Positions 33,181-43,500 of a stretch of DNA of 47,126 bases are shown here, in pieces (positions within the stretch are counted from its first letter, which is position 1; each line of letters opens with the position of its first letter). Origin of the DNA: Flavobacteriales bacterium (GTDB lineage Bacteria; Bacteroidota; Bacteroidia; Flavobacteriales_C; GCA-002722245); NCBI GenBank assembly GCA_023251075.1, contig JAHEZM010000029.1:1-47126 (forward strand), written 5' to 3'. Under the pieces are notes generated by a model. That model saw only the letters and a list, made by a program, of their open reading frames with translations. It was not told where the DNA came from and made no database searches. The position numbers and the translations under genes were made by a program.

Positions 33181-35949
33181 TTAAAGCTGACGTAAATATT
33201 CATTTAGTGTAATCTCCTCCGGAACATTGAATTTCTCACGCAATCGAGACTTCCGTTTATCTAAGGCATTAATAGAAATATTCAATAAATTACAAATGTC
33301 TTTGTTGCTTTTCCCCATTCTTATATAAGTGCACATCAATAGCATGGATTCTTTAATTTTGGGATCAACAGCCTTTATTTTTTCCAGATAGTCGTTGTGC
33401 TCCTTATTAAAATGCACCTGAAATTCCAGCCATTTTTTCTCCTCATCTCCTTCTGAATTGTTTAGTGAATATTCCAATCCTTTAATTTCTGAACGCATGG
33501 CACGAGGATCGTCCAACTTTTCCATCAAGCCTTCTAACTTATCTGATACATGTTCAAACAATTCTTTTTTCTGAGAATAATTTAAAGCGATGAACGACAA
33601 TTCCGTTTCTTTTTCTTGTAATTCTTTTTGTAAAAGTTCGGCTTTATGCAGGTTCTCCTGAATCAACAATTCACGTTTCTTCTCTTCTTCCATTTTTTCT
33701 TCCAACCTCTTCAGTCGTTTTTTCCAGAGCTGAGAACCAATATAAATGGTTATAACAATGAGTAGAAAATAAATTATTTTGGCTAAAATGGTTCGGTACC
33801 ATGGCGGTAAAATACTGAAGGTATAAGCCGATTCTCCTAAAACCTGAAAACGGCGAACTGCTTTCACTTTAAATACATAATCACCCTCATGCAAATTGGT
33901 AAATTCCTTGAAGTGAACTTTCTCCATTTTTTTCCATTCTCCTTCTCCATCCTCTTCTAACATCACATACCAATCAATATCATAGAAATTTTCTAATCCG
34001 GAAAAAGAAAAATAAAATCGCAAATCATTAGATGCATAAGGAATAGATAAACTGGATAGATCCAATAAACTATCATTACTCATCGATTGAATTCTGCGCA
34101 CTTCCACTTTACCATAATATTTCTGTTGAGAATGGTTGGTACCAATAATAAATCCATCAGGAGTTCCTACTAAATACCTATCCTCTGCTATCTCTGCTAT
34201 CCATTCCGAATTCCCAATCAATTCAATTTTTATAGTATTGAGTAAATGAGTACTATCAATACTATAAACACCATTATTCTTTTTGATAACTAGAGGTGCC
34301 CGTTGATCTATTGTGTAAAGCAAGCCATCCTTAATCTTTCTAATCCTGTCGAAAACCAATCCTTCCATCATCGGAAACTTCATCAAGTACTGATTTTCCA
34401 CTTTATATATACCTCCTTTAGAGGCCACCAAAATGGTATTATCATCTTTCACCAACTCGGTAAAATAATCTCTCGATAAATTCAATTTTTTGCAATAATC
34501 GTCCATCACCAAAACCTTGGTAAAATCCTTATCCATTTGCAAACGATACAATCCTGTTGAACCGCTGGTTACCCATAAAAAACCATTATCGTCAAATTCA
34601 AAAGTTCTACCCTGCTCTTTATACCCCGCCAATGCATGAGAAAACAACCATGCCTTACCATTCCATTTGTAAACATCAATTCCCGAATAGGTTCCTACTA
34701 AAAATAAATCCTTTCTGCCCGGCACAGCTTTAAATACCCAAGCACCTCGCCAACTATTGTTAGATATTACTTTAGCATTAGCACCACTGATTTCGTAGAC
34801 ATCTTTTTGATCAGAGCAAAAAACTCTACCCTGATGGTAAAACAAACTGCGAACAAAAGCTTGAACTCCTTGTATTTTTTGGTATTTAGAAATGTGTGTA
34901 TCAGAAGAAAAAAACAATCCCTGTGAAGTACCTAAATATAAAGTATCGTTTCTTTTTAGCGATGAGTATCCGCCACCTTCAATTCCCTCTCTTTGTTCAA
35001 TGTAATTTATAGAACCAGATAAATTAATTACGCTCACCCCATTATTGGTAACCACACAGATATCACCTTGTAGATTAGCAGCCACAGCATAAACATAGTT
35101 ACTTTTCAAGGTTCCATCTGTAGCACTAAAATGATGCAGCACTTCAAATTTCTGATTGAGAACATAAACACCATTTTGTTCAGTTGCCAACACCTTTAAA
35201 TTACCACATATCACTACGTCAGATATAATATTTTCGGCTATTTCTGGTAAGGTCAAATTCATATTTCCTGATAGATAATGGTAAATCCCTGTTCGACCAT
35301 ATAAGTAATATTCATTCTCTTTAACTTTCTCAATTCCCCTTATCTCCAGATTTTTTAAATCCCCCTTTAACCAATCGGTACCTGTTTCACGCAAAAAACC
35401 AATTCCCTTTCCCTCTTGCATCAAGCACAAATCCTGATCTACTTTATCGAGAAATAAAAACTTAGTTCCTTTTTCAGCAGAAGTTACTGTTAAAGTTTTT
35501 CCATTAAAAACATACAATCTATATTCCGATGCGAAATAAATTTTGCCTTTATACTCTTCGCAATGATGCACCCAACCTATTTGATTTTTAACAGAATCAG
35601 GAAGTAATCCGGCTAAAGAATGATAGGTCATCATGCCATATTTATCCTTTTCTGCATACCCCAGATCATTGTTCCCTCCGAAATACAATTTTTTGTCGGT
35701 TGATAAACACAAGGCAATCGGACTATTACTCACTGCCATCGGCAGTTTATTCCATGCATCACCGTCGAACGACAAAATACCGTATGCATTGGCCAAATAC
35801 AAAAGGCCCTTTTCGTCAAACAAAGCATCGTAACTCACCTGATGGGCATCATAATCTTTAGTAGTATATGATCTTATTCCTGGTGTATAAGAATACAATG
35901 AAATATAGGCAGCAAAAAAAGCAACGAGAAAAATTCCCTTTTTAATCAT
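33181..35949 (-). CDS. Membrane-bound sensor-regulator: beta-propeller, Y_Y_Y and LuxR-like HTH
   Basis: A 922-residue one-component regulator. After an N-terminal signal/anchor helix (1-22), about 600 residues contain repeats like those of the two-component regulator propeller (for example ATEQNGVYVLNQ and DNGFLWVTSGSTGLYRL). A Y_Y_Y-like domain with SFSGLENFYDIDWYVML follows. A transmembrane helix (about 738-757) leads to a coiled coil (760-830) and then a C-terminal helix-turn-helix: SMLLMCTYIRMGKSNKDICNLL with the LuxR-like MGKSNKDICNLLNISINALDKRKSRLREKF (quoted in parts). Unlike hybrid two-component systems with similar sensors, no histidine-kinase or receiver domain is present. Ligand and targets are unknown; it may control nearby genes. 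Confidence 0.8.
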   Translation of the reverse strand: MIKKGIFLVAFFAAYISLYSYTPGIRSYTTKDYDAHQVSYDALFDEKGLLYLANAYGILSFDGDAWNKLPMAVSNSPIALCLSTDKKLYFGGNNDLGYAEKDKYGMMTYHSLAGLLPDSVKNQIGWVHHCEEYKGKIYFASEYRLYVFNGKTLTVTSAEKGTKFLFLDKVDQDLCLMQEGKGIGFLRETGTDWLKGDLKNLEIRGIEKVKENEYYLYGRTGIYHYLSGNMNLTLPEIAENIISDVVICGNLKVLATEQNGVYVLNQKFEVLHHFSATDGTLKSNYVYAVAANLQGDICVVTNNGVSVINLSGSINYIEQREGIEGGGYSSLKRNDTLYLGTSQGLFFSSDTHISKYQKIQGVQAFVRSLFYHQGRVFCSDQKDVYEISGANAKVISNNSWRGAWVFKAVPGRKDLFLVGTYSGIDVYKWNGKAWLFSHALAGYKEQGRTFEFDDNGFLWVTSGSTGLYRLQMDKDFTKVLVMDDYCKKLNLSRDYFTELVKDDNTILVASKGGIYKVENQYLMKFPMMEGLVFDRIRKIKDGLLYTIDQRAPLVIKKNNGVYSIDSTHLLNTIKIELIGNSEWIAEIAEDRYLVGTPDGFIIGTNHSQQKYYGKVEVRRIQSMSNDSLLDLSSLSIPYASNDLRFYFSFSGLENFYDIDWYVMLEEDGEGEWKKMEKVHFKEFTNLHEGDYVFKVKAVRRFQVLGESAYTFSILPPWYRTILAKIIYFLLIVITIYIGSQLWKKRLKRLEEKMEEEKKRELLIQENLHKAELLQKELQEKETELSFIALNYSQKKELFEHVSDKLEGLMEKLDDPRAMRSEIKGLEYSLNNSEGDEEKKWLEFQVHFNKEHNDYLEKIKAVDPKIKESMLLMCTYIRMGKSNKDICNLLNISINALDKRKSRLREKFNVPEEITLNEYLRQL

Positions 35950-36069
35950 GCAGTTAAATATTTGAAGTAGTTAATTCCTTTCCAAGTTACATCAATCGCT
36001 TAGGAGATACCATAGCTAAGGCGCTAAAAACCACGATTAAAGCAAAATGTCAGGATTATGTCAGTGCTT

Positions 36070-36094
36070 TATACCCCCAAATAGTACTTTGGGT
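36070..36094 (-). terminator. Weak hairpin after the cupin gene
   Basis: CCCAAA and TTTGGG arms separated by six bases lie directly after the stop at 36096 on the minus strand. The T-run on this strand is short, so terminator function is uncertain. Confidence 0.3.
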
Positions 36095-36095
36095 T

Positions 36096-36581
36096 TTATA
36101 CAGAATACTTTTCCTTGGTTAACCTCAGAATGGAAGATTCATATTGAGGATAGTTTTTCATCAGTTGAGAGGTAGTAAATAACTCAAAATCTCTAAAATC
36201 AAATCCAGGAGATACCATACAGCCTACCAGTGAAAATTCTCCCTCAATTACCTCCGACCCAAAAATGGATCCTGCCGGAATGATGAGTTGTAAAGTCTGC
36301 CCTTTGGCTGTATCAGGACCAACAAAATATTCCTGTAATTTTCCTTCCTGGTTAATCACCGTTACTTTTAAAGCACTCCCCTGATGATAATACCACAACT
36401 CATCGGCAGTGAGCCGATGCAAATGTGACACCTCCTCCTTTTTCAACAAAAAATAAATGCTGGTAGCAATATTTCTATTGCCATGCATCACTTTAGCTCT
36501 ATAAATTTCTTTGAAATATCCGCCTTCCGGATGGGCGGTCAGTTGTAAATGATTGATCCAAAAATCTGCTCCTGACTTCAT
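36096..36581 (-). CDS. DUF985 cupin-domain protein
   Basis: A 161-residue protein of the cupin_5/DUF985 family. The typical opening is NHLQLTAHPEGGYFKEIYRA, followed by TSIYFLL, VSHLHRLTADELWYYHQGSAL and a C-terminal GCMVSPGFDFRDFEL. The His and Glu residues in SHLHRLTADELWYYH may bind a metal as in other cupins. Its ATG overlaps the stop of the upstream DUF3857 gene (TAATG), making it the last member of a translationally coupled operon. The substrate is unknown. Confidence 0.87.
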   Translation of the reverse strand: MKSGADFWINHLQLTAHPEGGYFKEIYRAKVMHGNRNIATSIYFLLKKEEVSHLHRLTADELWYYHQGSALKVTVINQEGKLQEYFVGPDTAKGQTLQLIIPAGSIFGSEVIEGEFSLVGCMVSPGFDFRDFELFTTSQLMKNYPQYESSILRLTKEKYSV

Positions 36582-38587
36582 TATTTTATTTTTTCAAAAA
36601 CAACATGCTTTTTATTGAAATCGGCAGCAGCATTAATCACTTTTCTGAAGGGTTCAAATTCAGCTTTAGGCACACGAATATCTCCGTAAAATTCATACAC
36701 AGCAACAGTATAAACATTTCCTTCCTTTTTATAAGAGCTGGTAAAACCCATGTTTCTTACTCCCTCTTTTTCCACAAAAACATCCATGTTTAAATCCTCT
36801 ATATTTTTAACCTGATAACCTTCCGGAACAGTAAATTTTATAATACGAGTATAAGAATGTTCATAGGTGTTTTCTACATCGGTTAAACGTTCTTTATCTT
36901 CATACAATTCTGCTTGCGGACCAATTACCTTACCTATTTCAAAAAAGTAATTGTTACCGGCTTTCTCAATCAACGCAGAAGAATGTACTTTCCCTTTCAC
37001 CACAAAAACCTTTTTAAGAATATCGCCACCAGCCTGGGTGGTATCAAATTCAAAAGATTTTACTTCAGCATCATCAGAAACATTGGTTAATAAACCCTTA
37101 GCGATTTCTTCTTTTTTCTCGGCAGAATATAATTTTTTATAAAACAGATAATACACTGCTTCATGTCCGGCTTTAGTTTCAGTAACATCTAAATCACAAC
37201 CCGAAAAATCAGCATCAAAAGTAACATCAATATCTAGGTTCGAATAAGTTTGTTTTTCAGTGTTTCCATCGATATAACCTACACGAACAATAGGACTCTT
37301 CAGTTCACCCAAACTCACAAATCGAATAAAAATTCCGTCATTATAGGAATAATTATAAGGCACTAAACCATATCTGTATTCAGCTTCCATCGGCGTTAAA
37401 TACTTATTGTATTTAGGGAAATACAATAAAATATGCGTTAAGAAATTCCAACTCTCAAAATTTCCATCAAAACGCTTATTACTTCTGTCGTTGGTAATTA
37501 CCATTTGGTGTTCAATTCCTAAACGATCTAAACTCAATGCAAATATTCTACACATGGTAATAGGCATCAATTCCTTAGATTCCAAAACAGAAACTATATT
37601 CATTTTTTGAGCCTGATTGTTCAGCGTAAACGACTTGATATAATCCTCCAGTTTTATAATCTTTTGTTCTTCCAACAATCCGTCCAACGCCAATGACTTC
37701 AGCATTTTGTCAATCGCCTTAATTTCTTTTTTGAAAACCTTCGCGTTCTTCTTGTTTACTGATGGATTATCACCCTGCGGACTCTCATAAAAATATTTGA
37801 AATACATTTTTGCGAAATCATCAAAAGTGTTGGCTTCACCCGCATTATCTGATTTCGATTTAGAGTACTTATACTCCAATCTTTTATAGGCTGATCTTTT
37901 GTAAGAAAAATCTTCTTCATCAACCGATGGACTATTATTTACTTCCACCGTTTGACGGTTTTTACCCGTCTTTGTAGTATCGTATTTAGGCTCAGGTAAT
38001 CCGTTGTATGATTTACATAAAAACACTAAATCTTTATCGTAAATCAATTCGAAATGCGCATTCTTAACAGTATAAAAATTATTTAATAAATATGAATCAC
38101 AATTGAAAGTAAAAATAGCAGATTTCAAAGTGTACATATACTCCACTTCACTCCCTTTTTCAACGCCTTCTAAAGCAAAAATAGTGTAAGGACCAGCATT
38201 TTCGAAGTTCTCAATCTCTTTAATATTATCTTTATTAAATTCTACTACCTTACCATCTTTCGAAATACAACGCGCTTTCAAACCAATTACTTCTGTGTTG
38301 TTTTCCTTTCTTATATACACTTTATTATTACCTTCCACACCTTCATCATCATTCACTCTAACTTTTTGATGAATGGTAATTACTTCTGTAAGAAAACCAT
38401 TTATATAACTATATTCTCTCACTTCAAAATCTTTGGTAATAACGGCATGGTCTTTTGCCTCTTCCTCACTAATAGAAGTTAGAACAGGATTAGCATCCCA
38501 ATCATAATCCTTCATTTCATAAGTATCGGTTTGAGCAAAGGAAAAAGAGGTAAATAATACCAGAATTGCGGAAAAAATACTTTTCAT
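36581..38587 (-). CDS. DUF3857 / transglutaminase-like protein lacking the catalytic cysteine
   Basis: A 668-residue secreted protein with signal peptide MKSIFSAILVLFTSFSFAQ. DUF3857 spans about 40-240, the transglutaminase-fold region about 290-400, and a C-terminal beta-rich region the rest. Alignment of the ELMPITMCRIFALSLDRLGIE segment with GDCKDMASIITEMLQYAGIE of the next gene upstream puts Pro342 where the catalytic Cys should be. The Asp that normally follows two residues later is Thr344. The fold looks kept but the enzyme is probably inactive. It follows its active-looking paralogue with no gap and shares a TAATG overlap with the cupin gene. A binding or regulatory role is inferred. 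Confidence 0.85.
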   Translation of the reverse strand: MKSIFSAILVLFTSFSFAQTDTYEMKDYDWDANPVLTSISEEEAKDHAVITKDFEVREYSYINGFLTEVITIHQKVRVNDDEGVEGNNKVYIRKENNTEVIGLKARCISKDGKVVEFNKDNIKEIENFENAGPYTIFALEGVEKGSEVEYMYTLKSAIFTFNCDSYLLNNFYTVKNAHFELIYDKDLVFLCKSYNGLPEPKYDTTKTGKNRQTVEVNNSPSVDEEDFSYKRSAYKRLEYKYSKSKSDNAGEANTFDDFAKMYFKYFYESPQGDNPSVNKKNAKVFKKEIKAIDKMLKSLALDGLLEEQKIIKLEDYIKSFTLNNQAQKMNIVSVLESKELMPITMCRIFALSLDRLGIEHQMVITNDRSNKRFDGNFESWNFLTHILLYFPKYNKYLTPMEAEYRYGLVPYNYSYNDGIFIRFVSLGELKSPIVRVGYIDGNTEKQTYSNLDIDVTFDADFSGCDLDVTETKAGHEAVYYLFYKKLYSAEKKEEIAKGLLTNVSDDAEVKSFEFDTTQAGGDILKKVFVVKGKVHSSALIEKAGNNYFFEIGKVIGPQAELYEDKERLTDVENTYEHSYTRIIKFTVPEGYQVKNIEDLNMDVFVEKEGVRNMGFTSSYKKEGNVYTVAVYEFYGDIRVPKAEFEPFRKVINAAADFNKKHVVFEKIK

Positions 38588-40546
38588 CTATTTAGTGGCT
38601 TTGGTTACTTTTTGAAGCACAACAACTTCGCTGTATGCCTTGTTTAGTTCTTTGATCATATTGTTAAAATTCACGAACTGATCTTCTTTCAATATCAAAT
38701 AATTGATGTAATGTTTTTTAGTCATAGTAACTTTTTCTCCTTCGTTTTTATAACTAATATTAAAACCAAAATAATCATTTTGATATTCCACATTCGAAGG
38801 CACATAATCTACTCTGTAACCTTTAGGGACAGATAATACATTGATATCTTCTTCTTGGTATTTATACTCGTTATCCAGGGGAATACCCTTACGCTTTTTA
38901 ATATCTAATTGTGAACCGCGCAACTCCTTTTCTAAATTCATATTAATAAAAATATCATCGCCTGAAACTTTCAAATAATCGGGCAATTTAAAATCATAAG
39001 CAATAGAAAGGTTGGTATCTCTATTTTCTAAACCATAAAACTTTGCATGTCCGTAATCAATCTTATTATTTCCTTTATCGAGAGTGGCTTTTAATTTTTC
39101 CTTTCTTTTTTCCTCGTTGTCATTGAGCATATTATTTACGAAATCAATTTTATCATATCCTCTGGAGTCAATCATTCCTGTTCCTACTAAAACATCACCT
39201 TCTATCTGCAATTGTAAACTATCCTTTCGTGCATTCCTTTCTTTCGGAATTACAGGCACTGTAACCACTTCGCAAACACCTTTACCCTGACAACGCAAGG
39301 CCTCTTTACCTTGAATAAAAGCAGTGGGGAAACCATATGGAGTATAATAACCAACAGCATCTAAAAATACTACTTCACCTTTGTCGTTTCTGTAAGAGGA
39401 AATCATGTGATTATCGGCGGCAGGTGTAGGCATTTCTTCATAAGTATAAGGTATATCTCTACTTCCCACCCATGTTAAACTTCCTTCTATTCCGGCATAT
39501 TGCAACATTTCTGTAATGATACTGGCCATATCTTTACAATCGCCATATCTTTTCTGACAAACCATTGCCGCTTCTCTCGGAATAAAGCCACCCATGCCAT
39601 CTTCAAAGGCAATATATTTCACATTATTTTGAACCCAATTGAAAATCGTTCTCGCTTTTTCATCTCTGTTAGGAACATTTTTCACCAATGAATCAACCAG
39701 TTTTTTTAACTCCACATTTTCTTCCTGATTCACATTTTCCACAAAACCATAGTAGTAATCGTATAACCCTTTTACATCAGGCAATAATTTTTCCACTTCG
39801 CCATTTTTATGTTTCACCTCTGCAATGCGTACCACAACATGTGGAGCATAATAGCTTAAAGCGGGAGAATTGCTGTAGGCATCATTCGATGGAATATCTC
39901 GGGTAGTCCATGTATAGGTTGTAATTCCCTTTTTTACTTCCGATTTAAAATCGATTTTGTATTTCTCGGTATTGAACAAAGTATATTCAATTTTTACTTC
40001 CGAAGGAAAAGAAACCGAATATTGAGAATACTCAATGGGTACGTACGTGCTGAAATAATAAGAGCCTATGAAATGAGGATCATTATAAGTTTCACGATAC
40101 TGTAAAAAACCAGCTCCATTTTTTTGGGCTTTCGGATAAACAAAAGCCTTTCTCTTAGTGCTGCCATAAAAAACACCTGAAGATGAAGTATTGTTCTCGG
40201 TAATTTTGGTTACAAATTCCTGATTGTATTTCCCTTTCTTTTCGGTAGGAATAAATGAAACAGCATGAATATCAGAAATACCAGTAAAATAATAATAGTG
40301 AATTGATCGATCGGCATAATCAGAAGCATTGTCTTTCAAAAACCACAACATAGATTCATGATCGGAATAAGATACCAACTTATCCTTTTCCATTTTGATG
40401 GTGAGTTTTTCCTTAAAAGTACTATAAGCTGCGCCTTCCTCCTTAAATTTCAAGCGCAAAGAATCCACATCAACAATCTGTGCATTTAAACTAAGCGCTA
40501 ACACCAAACCCAAACAAACACTATAAAATCGCATCACTTTCTCCAT
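38588..40546 (-). CDS. Secreted DUF3857-transglutaminase protein with intact catalytic triad
   Basis: A 652-residue protein with a signal peptide ending about ALSLNAQ. DUF3857 covers about 45-245 and a transglutaminase core about 280-400. Cys337 (RYGDCKDMASIITEML), His380 (AADNHMISSY) and Asp396 (VVFLDAVGYY) form the complete papain-like triad. The C-terminal 230 residues are beta-rich. The start overlaps the MORN-protein gene by 13 bp; an alternative ATG four codons in (40534) would form a TGATG coupling with its stop. The enzyme may cross-link or hydrolyse amide bonds in the envelope, probably acting with the adjacent Cys-less paralogue. The exact reaction is unknown. Confidence 0.88.
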   Translation of the reverse strand: MEKVMRFYSVCLGLVLALSLNAQIVDVDSLRLKFKEEGAAYSTFKEKLTIKMEKDKLVSYSDHESMLWFLKDNASDYADRSIHYYYFTGISDIHAVSFIPTEKKGKYNQEFVTKITENNTSSSGVFYGSTKRKAFVYPKAQKNGAGFLQYRETYNDPHFIGSYYFSTYVPIEYSQYSVSFPSEVKIEYTLFNTEKYKIDFKSEVKKGITTYTWTTRDIPSNDAYSNSPALSYYAPHVVVRIAEVKHKNGEVEKLLPDVKGLYDYYYGFVENVNQEENVELKKLVDSLVKNVPNRDEKARTIFNWVQNNVKYIAFEDGMGGFIPREAAMVCQKRYGDCKDMASIITEMLQYAGIEGSLTWVGSRDIPYTYEEMPTPAADNHMISSYRNDKGEVVFLDAVGYYTPYGFPTAFIQGKEALRCQGKGVCEVVTVPVIPKERNARKDSLQLQIEGDVLVGTGMIDSRGYDKIDFVNNMLNDNEEKRKEKLKATLDKGNNKIDYGHAKFYGLENRDTNLSIAYDFKLPDYLKVSGDDIFINMNLEKELRGSQLDIKKRKGIPLDNEYKYQEEDINVLSVPKGYRVDYVPSNVEYQNDYFGFNISYKNEGEKVTMTKKHYINYLILKEDQFVNFNNMIKELNKAYSEVVVLQKVTKATK

Positions 40547-43500
40547 TTATTTTTTACTAAAGTACCATGATTATATTCGGCATATACTAACAATGTGCCT
40601 GTTTTGTTGTAGGCCTTGTAGTCGCCATGGCTATTTCCAAGATAATAATTTTCTTGTTCACTTATTTGTCCATTCTCGAAGTATTCTGTTTTTTGACCAT
40701 GTAATACACCATCTTTGTAATTATTTTGACTGTATAATTTTCCGCTAGAATAGTACTCTTCCTCTAATCCAACCGGTTGATCATGCTTATATTGTGAATG
40801 CTCCATCATTTGCCCATTATAATAATATTTAACAATTGCACCTTCAAATAAGCCATTGTTTAAACGCGCGCAGTAGGCCAACTGACCATTATCGTAATAA
40901 AAATTCAAGGTATCGTTAGAGTTCAATTTGGGCACTACAACAACAGTATCTTTTCCGTTGCTTGCCAACCCCTTAATAATTATAGCAACTCCGGTATGGT
41001 AAAACCTCTCCATGAGTATTCTTCCTTCTGGTTCGTAATCGATAGTCCACCCCTCTCGTTCGCCATTAGAACAACTCGTGATTTTCTTAACAGATCCATT
41101 CTCATAGTACCAAATTGAAACTCCATCCAGCTTACCCTCTACATACACATTCAACATTCTTAAAGCTCCCGATGGATAATAACTAAAAACGGTATCGGTT
41201 AATTTTTCGAGATTAAATGCACTTTTATTTTTTAATGTTCCGGCAGGATAGTAATATTTCCAAACACCATTTCTTTCTCCATAAACAACTTCTCCGGAGC
41301 TCATCAATTGGCTGTTGGAAAAATAATAATTCTGAATCCCATGCATTTCCCCATTATCATAATTCAGATCGCTCACCAAATTATTTCCTAAATATTCCCT
41401 GGAATTACCATTTAAAACTCCATACTGCATTTTTCCTTTTTGTTGGTATTCACTATTTGGAATTTGCAGATTGATTTCTCCATTTCCATTATTTGTTTCG
41501 ATGGATGTTATTTCATCGCCACCAACATTGTAATAATAACGAGCAATGAAATCGCCCATATTGTATTTTTCTTCATAGTTCGGGGTACTATCGGCATTCC
41601 AGAATTCTGCTATTCCATTAATCTCTCCGTTTTGGTAATAGAATTTTTCTTGAGGATTTCCATTGGAATAGTATCCATTCCAAACCCCTTTTTGTTTGCC
41701 GTTTACATAAAGACCTTCTACTTTCAAATTTCCGTTTTCATAAAACTCAGTGTACATACCATCTAATAAATCATAGGAATAATAAGATCTACTTTCCAAT
41801 GCTCCACTTTTAAAATAAGCCTCATAAACACCTTCTAATTCTCCATTTATGTTGTACAAACAGCTCGCTTGTTTTACTCCTTCCTTGTAATAAAAAACCC
41901 ATTTTCCCTCTCTTTTTGAACCCACAAAAGAACCTTCGGAAACCAACATTCCATATTCATTATAATTTTTTACGTGATTGCTTCCTTTATCTAATTCTTT
42001 ACCCTTTTCAGTAAAATAAGTGTACTTAATTAACGCATCATTTTTATAAATAAATTCTGCCAGCAACCAACCTTTAGAGGCATAAATATATTGGCTCCCC
42101 ACTCTTTTTCCTTTCTTGTAAAATGTTTTACTCTCTACATTTCCATTAGGATGGAAGGTTAACGTAGAATCAATATATTCGCCCTTGTTATTGTAATGGT
42201 AAACACTTGAAATTTTTCCATTGTTGAAATACTCTTCCCATTTTCCAAGTCCTTTTCCATTTTCCAGCATTCCCGATTTACTCACCTTTCCATTTTCATA
42301 AAAAGAAGTGAATATTCCATTGGCTTTCCCTTCTGTGTTTTTTAAAATCGTGCTCGGTCGCTTTCCTTGATAATAATAAATTTCATCACCGTCGAGTTCA
42401 TCATTTTTGTAGTTTATTTCCGACACTAAAACTCCTTTAGAATTATAATTGAAAGCTTTCCCATTTGCTTTTCCCGACTTATAAATAGAATTGATTTTCA
42501 AAGCACCTGTAGGGTAATAATCTTTTTGTATTCCTTCCAAAGTATCGTTTACATAATTCCATTCCGATTTCACAACACCAGTGGGATAGAAAGTGGTGAA
42601 TGTACCATTTACCAAACCATTTTTACTGGTACAAATGGAAAGCAGTTTTCCATTTTCATAATACACTTTAGAACTATCGGTAAACTTACCCTGTTGATCG
42701 AAATTCACTACAGATTTCAAAGCCCCTGTTGGGTAAAAATAATACCACTTTCCCTGAGGTATATCGCCTTCCATTTTACCTACCGATTGCAAAAAATCAT
42801 CCTCATCATAAAACTTAGTTTTTGTAAATTCTTGTCCTTCCACCACAATAATTGATTGCTCTCTTAAGGATGAAAAATAATCTACAGTAAAATCTACATA
42901 AGCTTTTATTTCATCAGCATATTTTATTTTCCCTTTTTCTACTTCTGCATTACCCAAATAAGATAAAAACTGATAAGTATGAGCTCTAATGAAATTTCTC
43001 TCTCTAACAGCAATTAAAAACGAAACATAAAATTCCATCCAAAAATCAGCACCTTCCGATTTATACTGAACATTTTTCAATAGAAGATCTGTTTGACGAG
43101 ATATGGAATATTTTAAGGGCGATGCACTAGGATACTTCGTACCCAAAGCGATTCCCGATTCCACCAATTCTTCTAACTCCTGAAACAAATTATTTCTGCT
43201 GATGCCTTTAATTTTAATTTCATATTCATGTTGAGCAATTTGATTCAAAACATTAAGAGCAGTGTCTGTTCTTAATGAATTATTGTTCGAGAATAAAAGA
43301 AAAGTTTCCAAAGAAAATACGGCTCGAATAAAATCCCCTCTATCAGCCATATGGCGACCTAAGTAATAATGTGCCGATTTATTGAATGGATTTCTGCGAA
43401 TTACATTTTGTAAAATTTTAATTCCTTCATCGTAATGTTGAAAACGAATCAAGCCACGTGCTTCCATTACCAATAATTCTTCGCTGTATGGATACCTTTT

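Noticed and set aside
42526-42855. Plus-strand open frames inside the MORN, secreted-protein and transglutaminase genes
   Set aside because: They are opposite-strand shadows of long, well-supported genes and show no recognisable protein features.
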